Assembly (NCBI GenBank): GCA_013911975.1
Contig: JACESF010000022.1
Span: 1 to 57,086, forward strand
Length of the DNA stretch: 57,086 bases
Reading direction: 5' to 3'
Source of the DNA: Hyphomicrobiales bacterium
GTDB lineage: Bacteria > Pseudomonadota > Alphaproteobacteria > Rhizobiales > Xanthobacteraceae
The position numbers and the translations under genes were made by a program. This document shows positions 8,389 through 16,863 of this stretch, in pieces (the stretch's first letter is position 1; each line of letters begins with the position of its first letter). Under the pieces are notes generated by a model that had not been told where the DNA came from, did not search any database, and saw only the letters and a list, made by a program, of their open reading frames with translations.

Positions 8389-9225
8389 TCAGCCCAGCGT
8401 GCGGCGCAGCCAGCCGGAGACGGTGTCGCACACCAGGGGCTCGACGCCGTTATAGAAATGATCGCAGCCCGGCAGGACCTGCGCCTCGCAGGGGCCGCCG
8501 GCGCGCTCCGCATAGACTTCCGCCGGATAGCCCACCGGGGATTCGTCGTCGCCCCTGATATAGAGGGTCGGCACCTTGATCTGCGGCGCGAGGTCGAGGA
8601 TCTCGTACATGCTGGTGAGGCGGTCCACATAGCTCTGGGCCGAGATCACGTACCACCAGCCCGGCAGCAGCAGGAGCTGGTCGCCCTTGCCGGCCGCCAC
8701 CAGGGCCTTCGCCTCCTCCAGGATTTCCGCGCTGCGCTCCTGGCCCAGATGGCCGGAGCGGGCGAGCGTCGCCAGGATGCCCGGCCCCGACCCGCCGCGA
8801 TGGGCGGAGAGCAGCACCAAAGCCGGCGTCTCGGGCCGCTCCAGCACATGGCGCACGGCGAGGAAGCCGCCATTGGAATGCCCCATGACGACGGGGGCGG
8901 GGAAGCCCTGCTCCGCCATCCAGGCGGCGGCCAGCGCATTGTCCTCCAGCGCCTGCGCCGTGGTCTGGTAGGCGCCGCCCTCGGTGGCGCGGCTGTTGCG
9001 GATGGAGAGGATGTCATGGCCGCGCCGGTTGAAGGCGAGGCAGGCATAGCCCATGGCGGTGAGCACCGGCGGCAGGAAGCGCGGGGCGCCGGTATAGAAG
9101 TTCATGGTGTTGCCGTGGAACAGCAGCACGCCGCCGCGCACCTTTCCCTCGTCCGGCAGGTGGAAGGCGCCGTCGAGGGGCGTGGTGGGCGTCTCGATGG
9201 TGACGAGCTGCGTGCGCATGGGCAT
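8389..9225 (-). CDS. Alpha/beta hydrolase (serine nucleophile)
   Basis: Product of 278 aa. Alpha/beta-hydrolase fold: oxyanion region LLFHGNTMNFYTGAPRF near residue 36, nucleophile elbow GHSNGG near residue 115, candidate acid Asp in YIRGDDESPVGYP (near 225) and His in LPGCDHFYNGV (near 255). The His after the elbow is followed by YNGVEPLV, as in the dienelactone-hydrolase/serine aminopeptidase group. It lies 42 bp downstream of the TetR gene and probably shares its operon. The substrate is unknown; the adjoining glutathione transferases suggest a detoxification or aromatic-ether context. Confidence 0.85.
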   Translation of the reverse strand: MPMRTQLVTIETPTTPLDGAFHLPDEGKVRGGVLLFHGNTMNFYTGAPRFLPPVLTAMGYACLAFNRRGHDILSIRNSRATEGGAYQTTAQALEDNALAAAWMAEQGFPAPVVMGHSNGGFLAVRHVLERPETPALVLLSAHRGGSGPGILATLARSGHLGQERSAEILEEAKALVAAGKGDQLLLLPGWWYVISAQSYVDRLTSMYEILDLAPQIKVPTLYIRGDDESPVGYPAEVYAERAGGPCEAQVLPGCDHFYNGVEPLVCDTVSGWLRRTLG

Positions 9226-9267
9226 TGCCTTCCTGTTGGTCTTCTTGAGGTTTTGCGAAAGGGCCGG

Positions 9268-9846
9268 TCAGCCGGGCGGCTGCGGGAAGAGCAGGGAGAC
9301 GAGCGCGTCCACGTCCGCCCCGAGCCGCTCCGGGTCGCCATGGACCCGTTCCATCACCGCGAGGCCGCGCGTGAAGATCACCACCAGCCGCGCCGCCGCC
9401 TCGGCGGGCAAAGCGGGGCGGATGCCGGGGCGGGAAAAAGCCGCGAGCAGAAGCAATTCGAGCTGGTCCAAGAGGCCGCGTACTTCCGCGCTGACGCGCA
9501 TTCCCGCACCCTGTCCCTCGGTGGCGAGGCGGGTGGAAAGGCAGCCGCGCACTGGACCGGCGGTCATGTTGGCGACCGCCACCGTCAGGAAGGCGGCAAG
9601 CCCCGTCCGCGCGTCCGGAGCGGACAGTGCGTCCTCGGCGGCGGCGAGGAAGCGGGCGCGATAGCGGGCGAAGGTGCGGACGAACACCTCCTCCTTGTCG
9701 CCGAACGCATTGTAGAGGCTGCCCCGCTGAACCCCGGTGGCGCGCGCCAGGTCCTGCATGGATGTGGCGCCATAGCCGCGGGCGCGGAACAGGCCCTCCG
9801 CCTGCCCGAGCACCGCCTCCTCGTCGAACTGCCGCCGGCCTGCCAT
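9268..9846 (-). CDS. TetR/AcrR family transcriptional regulator
   Basis: About 192 aa from the ATG before AGRRQFDEEAV; a 9-residue upstream extension is possible but lacks family similarity. The N-terminal helix-turn-helix is clear (RGYGATSMQDLARATGVQRGSLYNAFGDKEEVF). The C-terminal ligand-binding domain is helical, with GPVRGCLSTRLATEG typical of the TetR group resembling RutR/YcdC-like repressors. A pair of TGACA-N4-TGTCA palindromes sits just upstream of this start and of the divergent glutathione transferase gene, indicating autoregulation and control of that gene. Confidence 0.9.
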   Translation of the reverse strand: MAGRRQFDEEAVLGQAEGLFRARGYGATSMQDLARATGVQRGSLYNAFGDKEEVFVRTFARYRARFLAAAEDALSAPDARTGLAAFLTVAVANMTAGPVRGCLSTRLATEGQGAGMRVSAEVRGLLDQLELLLLAAFSRPGIRPALPAEAAARLVVIFTRGLAVMERVHGDPERLGADVDALVSLLFPQPPG

Positions 9847-9864
9847 GATGGCCCTGATCCGTCC

Positions 9865-9897
9865 TTGACACATCTGTCAAAAATGACACCCTTGTCA
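9865..9897. promoter_or_regulatory. Tandem TetR operator candidate
   Basis: Two inverted repeats of the same arms: TTGACACATCTGTCAA (9865-9880, perfect arms of 6) and TGACACCCTTGTCA (9884-9897, perfect arms of 5). Their centres are 18 bp apart. They lie in the 109-bp space between the TetR start and the divergent GST start, where a repressor would cover both promoters. Confidence 0.75.
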
Positions 9898-9955
9898 AAG
9901 ATAGCCCCGCCGGTCCGGCGAGGGAAGCCTTTCCACCCATCCCGCCGGAGGTCAC

Positions 9956-10657
9956 ATGATCGAGCTGCTCTACTGGACCACGCCCAACGGCCAGAAGGTC
10001 CTCATCGCCGTCGAGGAACTGGGCCTGCCCTACGAGATCAATCCGGTGAACATCTCGAAGGGCGAGCAGTTCAAGCCGGAATTTCTCAGGAACAGCCCGA
10101 ACAACCGCATCCCCGCCATCGTGGATCACGCGCCGGAAGACGGCGACGGCCCGCTGGCGGTGTTCGAATCCGGCGCGTGCTTGGAATATCTCGCCGACAA
10201 GACCGGCCGGTTCCTCGCCAAGTCCACCCGGCGCCGCTACGAGGCGCTCCAGTGGCTCTATTGGCAGATGGGCGGCCTCGGCCCCATGGCCGGGCAGGCG
10301 CACCATTTCATCCAATATGCCGCCGAGCAGCACCCCTATTCCATCGAGCGCTATGTAAAGGAGGCGAACCGCCTCTATGGCGTCCTCGACCGCCGCCTCG
10401 CGCTGGTGCCCTATGCGGGCGGCGAGGACTACACCATCGCCGACATGGCCATCTATCCCTGGATCTTCCGCCACGAGCGTCACCGGCAGGATTTGAACGA
10501 CTTCCCGAACGTGCAGCGCTGGTACGAGACGGTGGGCGCGCGCCCGGCGGTGAAGCGGGCCTATGAGATCCAGGACGCCATCAACACGGCGCCCACGGTG
10601 GACGCCAAGTCCCACGCGCTGCTGTTCGGCCAGACGGCCGAGCTGCCCAAGCTGTGA
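9956..10657 (+). CDS. Glutathione S-transferase, YghU/YfcG-like
   Basis: Product of 233 aa. The N-terminal thioredoxin-fold domain opens IELLYWTTPNGQKVLIAVEELGLPYE, with the TPNG active-site Thr/Asn seen in the Nu-class disulfide-bond oxidoreductases. The cis-Pro segment is NNRIPAIVDH and the Glu-Ser glutathione site is FESGACLEYLADKTGRFL. The C-terminal helical domain contains DYTIADMAIYPWI. Nu-class enzymes reduce disulfides or peroxides with glutathione. The second GST follows after 4 bp, and the operator pair upstream implies TetR control. Confidence 0.9.
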   Translation: MIELLYWTTPNGQKVLIAVEELGLPYEINPVNISKGEQFKPEFLRNSPNNRIPAIVDHAPEDGDGPLAVFESGACLEYLADKTGRFLAKSTRRRYEALQWLYWQMGGLGPMAGQAHHFIQYAAEQHPYSIERYVKEANRLYGVLDRRLALVPYAGGEDYTIADMAIYPWIFRHERHRQDLNDFPNVQRWYETVGARPAVKRAYEIQDAINTAPTVDAKSHALLFGQTAELPKL

Positions 10658-10661
10658 GGCG

Positions 10662-11369
10662 ATGATGACCGCCAGCGTGCCCCTGCGCCTCTACGAACTG
10701 GCCGGGGAGGATCCCGGCCTGCGCTTCAGCCCCCATTGCTGGAAGGTGCGCATGGCGCTCGCCCATAAGGGCCTGACGCCGGACTGCGTGCCCTGGCGCT
10801 TCGCGGAGAAGGAGGCCATCGCCTTTTCCGGGCAGGGCCTCGTGCCCGTCCTGGTGGAAGGCGAGACGGTGGTAAGCGATTCCTTCCGCATCGCCGAGCA
10901 CCTGGAGGATGCCTATCCCGAGCGGCCGTCTTTGTTCGGCGGCGAGATGGGGCGCGCCAATGCACGCTTCATCAATGCCTATGCGGACACGCTGCTCGTC
11001 CCTCTCATCGCCCGCACCATCCTCCTGGACATCCATGACCGGCTGGCCCCGGGCGACCGGCCCTATTTTCGCCAGTCGCGGGAGGCGCGCTTCGGCATGA
11101 GCCTGGAAGAGGTCGCGGCGGACGCCCCCGCCCGGATCGACGAGCTGCGGCGCACCCTGCTGCCGCTGCGCCACCTGCTGCGCGCCCAGCCCTTCCTGTG
11201 CGGCGCGGCCCCCGCCTATGCGGATTACTGCGTCTTTGGCATGTTCATGTGGGCGCGCGTGGTCAGCCCCAAGGAGCTGCTGGCGGGGGACGATCCCGTG
11301 GCCGTATGGCGCGACGCGCTGCTGGATGCGTTCGGCGGGCTCGCCCGCGCGGCGCCCACGGCCGCTTAG
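10662..11369 (+). CDS. Glutathione S-transferase, beta-etherase (LigE)-like
   Basis: 235 aa from the first of two adjacent ATGs; the frame is open upstream but overlaps the first GST. The N-terminal domain reads RFSPHCWKVRMALAHKGL, then VPWRFAEKEAIAFSGQGLVPVLVEGETVVSDSFRIAEHLEDAYPERPSLFGG. That arrangement (VPW, FSGQG, VSDS, YLE-like) is characteristic of LigE-type beta-etherase GSTs that cleave aryl ether bonds in lignin-derived dimers. Family membership is inferred from sequence pattern; activity on lignin ethers is not shown. Confidence 0.82.
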   Translation: MMTASVPLRLYELAGEDPGLRFSPHCWKVRMALAHKGLTPDCVPWRFAEKEAIAFSGQGLVPVLVEGETVVSDSFRIAEHLEDAYPERPSLFGGEMGRANARFINAYADTLLVPLIARTILLDIHDRLAPGDRPYFRQSREARFGMSLEEVAADAPARIDELRRTLLPLRHLLRAQPFLCGAAPAYADYCVFGMFMWARVVSPKELLAGDDPVAVWRDALLDAFGGLARAAPTAA

Positions 11370-11469
11370 GTCATCATCCTGTGTGATCCACTGGATTAAA
11401 CATCATAATTTGCGCTCATGGCGTGGGCTGACCATGGTGATGGCCAGCCGATTGGACTAGGATTTTCCC

Positions 11470-11985
11470 GTGAGCCATCCCCCCGCCGATATCGAAACCC
11501 TTGCCCCCATCCTGCCGCGCCATCTGCGCGACGTGCTGGGTTCGTTCACCACGGGCGTCGTGGTGGTGACCACGCAGGGCGACGGCGGGCGGCCGGTGGG
11601 CCTCACCATCAATTCCTTCAATTCCGTCTCCCTGGACCCGCCGCTCATCCTGTGGAGCCTCGCTTTGAAGGCGCCGAGCCTCGGGGCGTTCCGCTCGTCC
11701 GGCAGCTTCGTCATCAACATCCTGGGCGAGCACCAGGAAGATGTCGGCCGTCGCTTCGCCACCCCCGCCCCGGACAAGTTTTCCGGCGTCGCCTGGGAAG
11801 CAGGCCTCACCGGCGCGCCGGTGCTGGCCGACACCGCGGCCCATCTGGAATGCCGGGTCTATGCCCGCTATCCCGGCGGCGACCACGAGATCTATGTGGG
11901 CGAGGTGGTGGCGCTCCAGGACCGGGGCCACGCCCCGCTGGTCTATCATCGCGGCGCCTTCTGCAAAATCCACAAGCCGGGCTGA
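11470..11985 (+). CDS. Flavin reductase family protein
   Basis: Product of 171 aa. Flavin-reductase-like split barrel: LGSFTTGVVVVTTQGDGGRPVGLTINSFNSVSLDPPLILWSL is the FMN-binding N-terminal signature, followed by SGSFVINILGEHQ and RFA, with ECRVYARYPGGDHEIYVGEV near the end. Such proteins give reduced FMN/FAD to a two-component monooxygenase. No partner oxygenase lies beside it; upstream are the GSTs and downstream the reverse-strand comM. Confidence 0.88.
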   Translation: MSHPPADIETLAPILPRHLRDVLGSFTTGVVVVTTQGDGGRPVGLTINSFNSVSLDPPLILWSLALKAPSLGAFRSSGSFVINILGEHQEDVGRRFATPAPDKFSGVAWEAGLTGAPVLADTAAHLECRVYARYPGGDHEIYVGEVVALQDRGHAPLVYHRGAFCKIHKPG

Positions 11986-12152
11986 CGCCTCGACCGGGGT
12001 GACGTCCGAGGGCGCTTCTTTTAATTGAAACGGCCGGGCGTTCCTTCCCTCCTCTTGGAGGAGAGGGGGCGAGCGACAGCGAGACGGGTGTGGGATCGGG
12101 CGCCGCGTGGCGGTCCCATTCCGACGGTCGTGCCGGTGGCCCCCTCACCCTA

Positions 12153-12240
12153 ACCCTCTCCCGCACCGAAGTCGGAAACCTCCGACTTCGGCACATGATC
12201 GAACCGAACGCGGCAACATCCCCGTTCGGATGGGAGAGGG
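12153..12240. repeat. Clover-leaf repeat element in a gene-free gap
   Basis: Outer arms ACCCTCTCCC and GGGAGAGGG enclose two hairpins: CCGAAGTCGGA/TCCGACTTCGG (12166-12191, 11 bp, loop AACC) and CCGAACG/CGTTCGG (12204-12229). The result is a cruciform. It occupies the 384-bp gap 11986-12369, in which I see no gene. An additional GC-rich stretch with CCCTCCTCTTGGAGGAGAGGG lies at about 12048-12068. The layout resembles the compact intergenic repeat families of alphaproteobacteria. Confidence 0.75.
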
Positions 12241-12369
12241 AGGACCGACGCGCCCGACACAGGGCCCCTTGAGTCCACCAAACAATGACGCGCTATAGCC
12301 GGGCTGAATGGCGGCCCGCCGGGCGGCGCGCCGCGCCCGCGCCCTTTCCCTGTTTCGCGCCCTGACCCG

Positions 12370-13902
12370 TCAGGCGGCCATCTTCTGCCGGTCCGCCAGG
12401 GCGCGGTAAGCAAGGGCTTCCGCGAGGTGGCGACGGCCCACCGTCTCCGCCCCGTCCAGGTCCGCCAGGGTTCGGGCCACCTTCAGCACCCGGTGATAGC
12501 CGCGTGCGGACAGGCGCATGGCGTCCGCCGCGTCCCGCAGCAAGGCGAGCCCGGCGGCGTCCGGGGAGGCGACGGCTTCCAGGAGCGGGCCGTTGGCCTG
12601 GGCGTTGGTGCGCACGTCCGGCCGCCCGAGCGCCGCATAGCGCTCGCCCTGGAGCGCGCGCGCCTGGGCGACGCGGGCGGCCACCTCGGCCGAGCCTTCC
12701 TGCGGGGCGGGCCGCACCAGGTCGGCGGCGGTGACGGCGGGCACCTCCAGGTGAAGGTCGATGCGGTCCAGGAACGGGCCGGACAGGCGCGCCTGATAGT
12801 CCTGCACGCAGCGCGGCCCGCGCGCGCAGGTGTGTCCCGGCTCCCCCGCCTGCCCGCAGCGGCAGGGATTCATGGCGGCGATGAGTTGGAAGCGGGCGGG
12901 ATAGGTGACGCGGTGGTTCGCCCGCGCGATCAGCACGTCCCCCGTCTCCAGCGGCTGGCGCAGGGAATCCAGCACCTGGGGCGAGAATTCCGGCAATTCG
13001 TCCAGGAACAGCACGCCGTGATGGGCCAGCGACACCTCGCCGGGCTTGGCCTTCATGCCCCCGCCCACCATGGCGGCCATGGAGGCGGAATGGTGGGGCG
13101 CGCGGAACGGGCGCCGGTCCACCAGCGCGCCGTCCTCGATGGCCCCGGCCACGGAAGCGATCATGGAGACGTCGAGCATCTCCGCCGGGGCGAGCGGCGG
13201 CAGGATGGACGGCAGGCGCTGCGCCAGCATGGACTTTCCCGCGCCCGGCGGGCCCACATAGAGCAAATTGTGCCCCCCGGCGGCCGCCACTTCCAGCGCC
13301 CGCTTGGCGGTCTCCTGCCCCTTCACGTCCCTGAGGTCGGGCAGGATGCCGTGCCCGGCGCGCATGCGCGGATCGGGGCGGGCGAGCACCTGGCGGCCGG
13401 TGACGTGGTTGGCGAGGGCGATGAGCGAGACCGGGGCGAGGATCTCCATGTCCGGGCTCGCCCAGGCGGCTTCCGCGCCACAGGCGGCGGGGCAGATGAG
13501 GCCGTGCCCGCGCCCGTTCGCCCCGATAGCGGCGGGCAGCACCCCGGCCACTGCCGCGATGGTGCCATCGAGCCCCAGTTCCCCCACCACGGTGAAGCCG
13601 GCGAGGCAGTCGGAGGGGATGGCGCCGATGCCAGCCATGAGGCCGAGCGCGATGGGCAGGTCGTAGTGGGAGCCTTCCTTGGGCAGGTCGGCGGGCGCGA
13701 GGTTCACTGTGATGCGCCGGGCCGGAAGCGCGAGGCCGGAGGCGATGAGCGCGGCGCGCACCCGCTCCTTGGCCTCGGTCACAGCCTTGTCCGGCAGGCC
13801 TACGATGGTGAAGGCGGGCAGGCCCGGCGCCACATGCACCTGCACGTCCACGGGGCGCGCCTCCACGCCCTCGAACGCGACCGTCGCCACCCGCTGGATC
13901 AC
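12370..13902 (-). CDS. comM: YifB/ComM-family Mg-chelatase-like AAA+ ATPase
   Basis: 510 aa from a GTG. The family starts as M-I/V-QRVATVAFEG, which fits the GTG at 13902; an ATG at 13950 would add 16 residues of no family similarity. The N-terminal Lon-like fold has VDVQVHVAPGLPAFTIVGLPDKAV and NLAPADLPKEGSHYDLPIALG. The AAA core has Walker A VGPPGAGKS near residue 217, Walker B GVLFLDELPEF near residue 300 and a Cys4 insertion (NPCRCGQ..GHTCARGPRC) near residue 350. The C-terminal Mg_chelatase domain follows (SARGYHRVLKVARTLADLDG). ComM is a hexameric branch-migration helicase used in natural transformation. Confidence 0.93.
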   Translation of the reverse strand: MIQRVATVAFEGVEARPVDVQVHVAPGLPAFTIVGLPDKAVTEAKERVRAALIASGLALPARRITVNLAPADLPKEGSHYDLPIALGLMAGIGAIPSDCLAGFTVVGELGLDGTIAAVAGVLPAAIGANGRGHGLICPAACGAEAAWASPDMEILAPVSLIALANHVTGRQVLARPDPRMRAGHGILPDLRDVKGQETAKRALEVAAAGGHNLLYVGPPGAGKSMLAQRLPSILPPLAPAEMLDVSMIASVAGAIEDGALVDRRPFRAPHHSASMAAMVGGGMKAKPGEVSLAHHGVLFLDELPEFSPQVLDSLRQPLETGDVLIARANHRVTYPARFQLIAAMNPCRCGQAGEPGHTCARGPRCVQDYQARLSGPFLDRIDLHLEVPAVTAADLVRPAPQEGSAEVAARVAQARALQGERYAALGRPDVRTNAQANGPLLEAVASPDAAGLALLRDAADAMRLSARGYHRVLKVARTLADLDGAETVGRRHLAEALAYRALADRQKMAA

Positions 13903-14074
13903 CCGCGCCTCCCACACCCAGGATTGCGAAAGGCTATCGGAGCGTCGCATCGAGTGCAAGAACGAAGTATGAACATCATGGGGTTTTGACGACGTCTTTA
14001 TGCCGCTCGGCAGAGTTCGCATCGCGCCTTTACGGCGCCGAGTGGGACAACGCGACATCTTGGAGACCCGTATT

Positions 14075-14245
14075 ATGCCCCGCCCCCTGCACCCCGCCCC
14101 CCATATGCTGAAAGGCTATCGGCCGGACTGGTCCGGCCCGTTCGGAAACGCGGGAAGCCTGCGCTATTGCGCGGCGCGCGCGCTCTGGCTCGCGGCTCTG
14201 GCGGGCGTGGTGCTGCTGCTGCGCGCTGCCGCCTTCCTGCTATAG
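14075..14245 (+). CDS. Small hypothetical membrane protein
   Basis: Possible 56-aa protein with one strongly hydrophobic C-terminal segment (ALWLAALAGVVLLLRAAAFLL). The N-terminal half is Pro/His-rich and polar. I recognise no family. Codon pattern and the short 46-bp gap to the methyltransferase are compatible with a real gene, but the ribosome-binding site (TGGAGACCCGTATT) is only fair. Confidence 0.4.
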   Translation: MPRPLHPAPHMLKGYRPDWSGPFGNAGSLRYCAARALWLAALAGVVLLLRAAAFLL

Positions 14246-14291
14246 AGATCGGGTGGTCCGGCCGGTCCACCAGCGAGGGAAGGAGAAGCCC

Positions 14292-15071
14292 ATGTCGTCC
14301 ACTGCCGCCTCCGGCACCATCGAGGATCTGGTTGCCCGGCAGTTCGGCCCCCAGGCCGCCGCCTATGTGACCAGTGCCGTCCATGCGAGCGGGGCAGACC
14401 TGGATGCGCTGGCCGGGCTTCTCACCGGGCATTCCGAGGCGCGCTTGCTGGATCTGGGCTGCGGCGGCGGCCATGTGAGCTTCACGGCCGCCCCCCATGT
14501 GGGACAAGTGGTAGCTTATGACCTCTCCTCTGCCATGCTGGCGGCGGTCTCCGCCGAGGCGAGCCGTCGCGGCCTGTCGAACATCGTCACGGCGCAGGGC
14601 GTCGCCGAGTTGCTGCCCTTCGAGGATGCCAGCTTCGATTTCGTGGTTTCGCGCTACAGCGCCCATCATTGGCGTGACCTCGCCGCCGGCCTGCGCCATG
14701 CGCGGCGGGTGGTGAAGCCCGGCGGGCGGGCGGTGTTCATGGATGTGACGGCGCCCGAACATCCCCTGCTCGACACCTTCCTCCAGACCGTCGAGATGCT
14801 GCGCGATCCGTCCCACGTGCGGGACTACAAGCCCTCGGAATGGATTCGCGGGGCGGAGGAGGCGGGCTTCCTGGTGGAGGGCGTCACCGACCGGCGCCTG
14901 CGGCTGGAGTTCGAGCCCTGGGTGACGCGGATCGCGACGCCGCCGGTCCATGCGGCGGCCATCCGTTCGCTTCAGGCCGGCGCTTCGGAGGAGGTGCGCA
15001 GCCATTTCGCCCTGGAGACGGACGGCACCTTCACTCTGGACACGCTGACCCTCGTCCTCGTGCCCGCCTGA
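14292..15071 (+). CDS. Class I SAM-dependent methyltransferase (UbiE/YcgJ-like)
   Basis: 259 aa, starting at the ATG preceded by GGAGAAGCCC; 13 further codons upstream are open but lack a site. Motif I LLDLGCGGGHVSFTAAPHVGQVVAYDLSSAML lies near residue 55, motif II VAELLPFEDASFDFVVSRYSAHHW near residue 105, and motif III ARRVVKPGGRAVFMDV near residue 140. This is the Methyltransf_11 pattern. Small-molecule substrate unknown; ubiquinone-type or arsenite-type roles are not supported by extra motifs. Confidence 0.85.
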   Translation: MSSTAASGTIEDLVARQFGPQAAAYVTSAVHASGADLDALAGLLTGHSEARLLDLGCGGGHVSFTAAPHVGQVVAYDLSSAMLAAVSAEASRRGLSNIVTAQGVAELLPFEDASFDFVVSRYSAHHWRDLAAGLRHARRVVKPGGRAVFMDVTAPEHPLLDTFLQTVEMLRDPSHVRDYKPSEWIRGAEEAGFLVEGVTDRRLRLEFEPWVTRIATPPVHAAAIRSLQAGASEEVRSHFALETDGTFTLDTLTLVLVPA

Positions 15072-15117
15072 GCCCACCCGGCGCCGGTCGAAGACCGGGC
15101 CGTCGGCATGAGCCCGG

Positions 15118-15429
15118 CTATTTCTTCTCGAGCAGGATGCGGCCCTGGCGGTCGATGAGCGCCTTGGCCTTTTCCGCCATGAGGTGCAGCAGCCAGGGCA
15201 GCGTCACTTCCAGGTGCACGGCGTCCTCGGCCACGTCCAGCTTGCCCGCCGCCTGGTGGCCCATCACCGCCACGCGGAAGTCGAGATGGTCTCCGGTCCA
15301 GGTCTCCTCCATCACGGAGAGCTTGTCGCCGAAGCGCTCGCGCACCGAGCTGAGCCCCGTCTGGAGGCGTCGCGTCGCCTCCGCCTTGCCCAGGCGGTGG
15401 GGGATGGAGACGGTGAGCGGCTGGGCCAT
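15118..15429 (-). CDS. Polyhydroxyalkanoic acid system family protein
   Basis: Product of 103 aa. It matches the small PHA-granule region family: the opening PLTVSIPHRLGKAEATRRLQTGL, then W-TGDHLDFRVAVMGHQAAGKLDVAEDAVHLEVTLPWLLHLMAEKAKALIDRQG. Members are found beside PHA genes or gshB in alphaproteobacteria and their biochemical role is not established. It lies 36 bp downstream of gshB on the same strand. Confidence 0.85.
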   Translation of the reverse strand: MAQPLTVSIPHRLGKAEATRRLQTGLSSVRERFGDKLSVMEETWTGDHLDFRVAVMGHQAAGKLDVAEDAVHLEVTLPWLLHLMAEKAKALIDRQGRILLEKK

Positions 15430-15465
15430 GAATCCTCCAACGCTGGCGGGAAAGCGGCGCCGCGC

Positions 15466-16410
15466 TCAGGCGCGGCGCTTGTCCTCGATCCGGTCCCAGA
15501 TCTGCGCGGCGATATCGGGGCCGCCCAGCCGCTTGATGGCGCGCAGCCCGGTGGGCGAGGTCACGTTGATCTCGGTGAGATTGCCCGCGATCACGTCGAT
15601 GCCCACGAACAGCAGGCCGCGCTCGCGCAGCGCCGGCCCGATGCGGGCGCAGATCTCAAGCTCGCGGTCGGTGAGGTCGGTCGGCCGCGCGGCGCCGCCC
15701 CGCACCATGTTGGAGCGCAGGTCTCCCGGGCTGGGCACCCGGTTCACCGCGCCCGCCGCCTCGCCGTCCACCAGGATGATGCGCTTGTCGCCGTCCTTCA
15801 CCTCGGGAAGGAAGCGCTGGATCACCCAGGGCTCGCGGAAGGTGACGGAGAACAGGTCGTAGAGCGAGCCGAAGTTCAGGTCGTCGGCGGTGAGGCGGAA
15901 CACGGCGGCGCCGCCGTTGCCGTAGAGCGGCTTCATGACCACGTCGCCGTATTCGGCCCGGAACGCCTTGATCTCCTCCAGGTCGCGGGAGATCAGGGTC
16001 GGCGGCATCAGGTCCGGGAAAAGGGTGACGAAGATCTTTTCCGGCGCGTTGCGCACATGGCCGGGGTCGTTCACCACCAGGGTGTGGGGATGGATGCGCT
16101 CCAGCAAATGGGTGGAGGTCACATAGGCCATGTCGAAGGGCGGGTCCTGGCGCAGCAGAATCACGTCCTGCTCCTTCAGCGCCACGCGCCGCTTCTCACC
16201 CAGGGCGAAATGGGCGCCCGCCTCGTCCTTCACGGTGAGCGGCTCCACGGTGGCGAACACCTCGCCGTCGCGCATGGCGAGCTGGTCCGGCACGTAGTGG
16301 ACCAGCGAATGGCCGCGCCGCTGGGCTTCCAGAAGCAAAGCGAAGGTGGAATCCCCGGCAATGTTGATGCGCGAGATGTGGTCCATCTGGACCGCGACCT
16401 GAAGGGCCAT
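15466..16410 (-). CDS. gshB: Glutathione synthetase
   Basis: Product of 314 aa, the usual prokaryotic GshB length. ATP-grasp enzyme joining gamma-glutamylcysteine and glycine in the cytoplasm. Signatures: [23 protein letters not shown] at the N-terminus, [35 protein letters not shown] (ATP binding), [17 protein letters not shown], and the metal-binding end [19 protein letters not shown]. Glutathione supply is relevant to the three GST genes in the window. Confidence 0.96.
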   Translation of the reverse strand: MALQVAVQMDHISRINIAGDSTFALLLEAQRRGHSLVHYVPDQLAMRDGEVFATVEPLTVKDEAGAHFALGEKRRVALKEQDVILLRQDPPFDMAYVTSTHLLERIHPHTLVVNDPGHVRNAPEKIFVTLFPDLMPPTLISRDLEEIKAFRAEYGDVVMKPLYGNGGAAVFRLTADDLNFGSLYDLFSVTFREPWVIQRFLPEVKDGDKRIILVDGEAAGAVNRVPSPGDLRSNMVRGGAARPTDLTDRELEICARIGPALRERGLLFVGIDVIAGNLTEINVTSPTGLRAIKRLGGPDIAAQIWDRIEDKRRA

Positions 16411-16488
16411 GGGAGTCTCCGGGCGACGAGGCCGGGCAGGGTGGGTTCCCCCTTATCTAGTGCCGCGCCCGCCGCGCCGCCAGTGCGC

Positions 16489-16863
16489 TCAGGCGTCCAT
16501 CTCGAAGGCGCCGGGAATATGCTCCGCCGCGCCGGTGCCGCTCACCAGCACCGCGTCGAAGCGCGCATCCAGCAGGGCGAGGTCCGGCCGCGCGGCGAGC
16601 CAGGCTTCCGCCGCCGCCGCGATCCGCCGCCGCTGGCGCGGCAGGAGGGAATAGGCGGCGGTGTCGCGGTCGCCGCGCGCCTTCACCTCGCAGAACACAA
16701 CGAGGCCGTCCTGCCGGGCGATGAGGTCGATCTCGCCCGCGGGCGTGCGCACCCTTCGGGCCAGGATGGTGAAGCCCGCCCCTTCCAGGAGGGCGGCGGC
16801 CCGCGCCTCGGCGGCGAGGCCCCGGTCATGGGCGGCGCGCCGGGCGGGCTTGGGCTCAGCCAT
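16489..16863 (-). CDS. YraN family (UPF0102) nuclease-fold protein
   Basis: 124 aa from the ATG before AEPKPARRAAH, which overlaps the rsmI stop by 8 bp. It carries the restriction-endonuclease-like motif GEIDLIARQDGLVVFCEVKAR (E...D-n-EVK) typical of UPF0102. The family's biological role remains uncertain; it is usually adjacent to rsmI, as here. Translational coupling with rsmI is likely. Confidence 0.9.
   Translation of the reverse strand: MAEPKPARRAAHDRGLAAEARAAALLEGAGFTILARRVRTPAGEIDLIARQDGLVVFCEVKARGDRDTAAYSLLPRQRRRIAAAAEAWLAARPDLALLDARFDAVLVSGTGAAEHIPGAFEMDA

Noticed and set aside
13903..14058. 52-residue N-terminal extension of the ComM-family frame
   Set aside because: The family begins at the GTG before IQRVATVAFEG; the extension has no similarity and includes the upstream promoter region.
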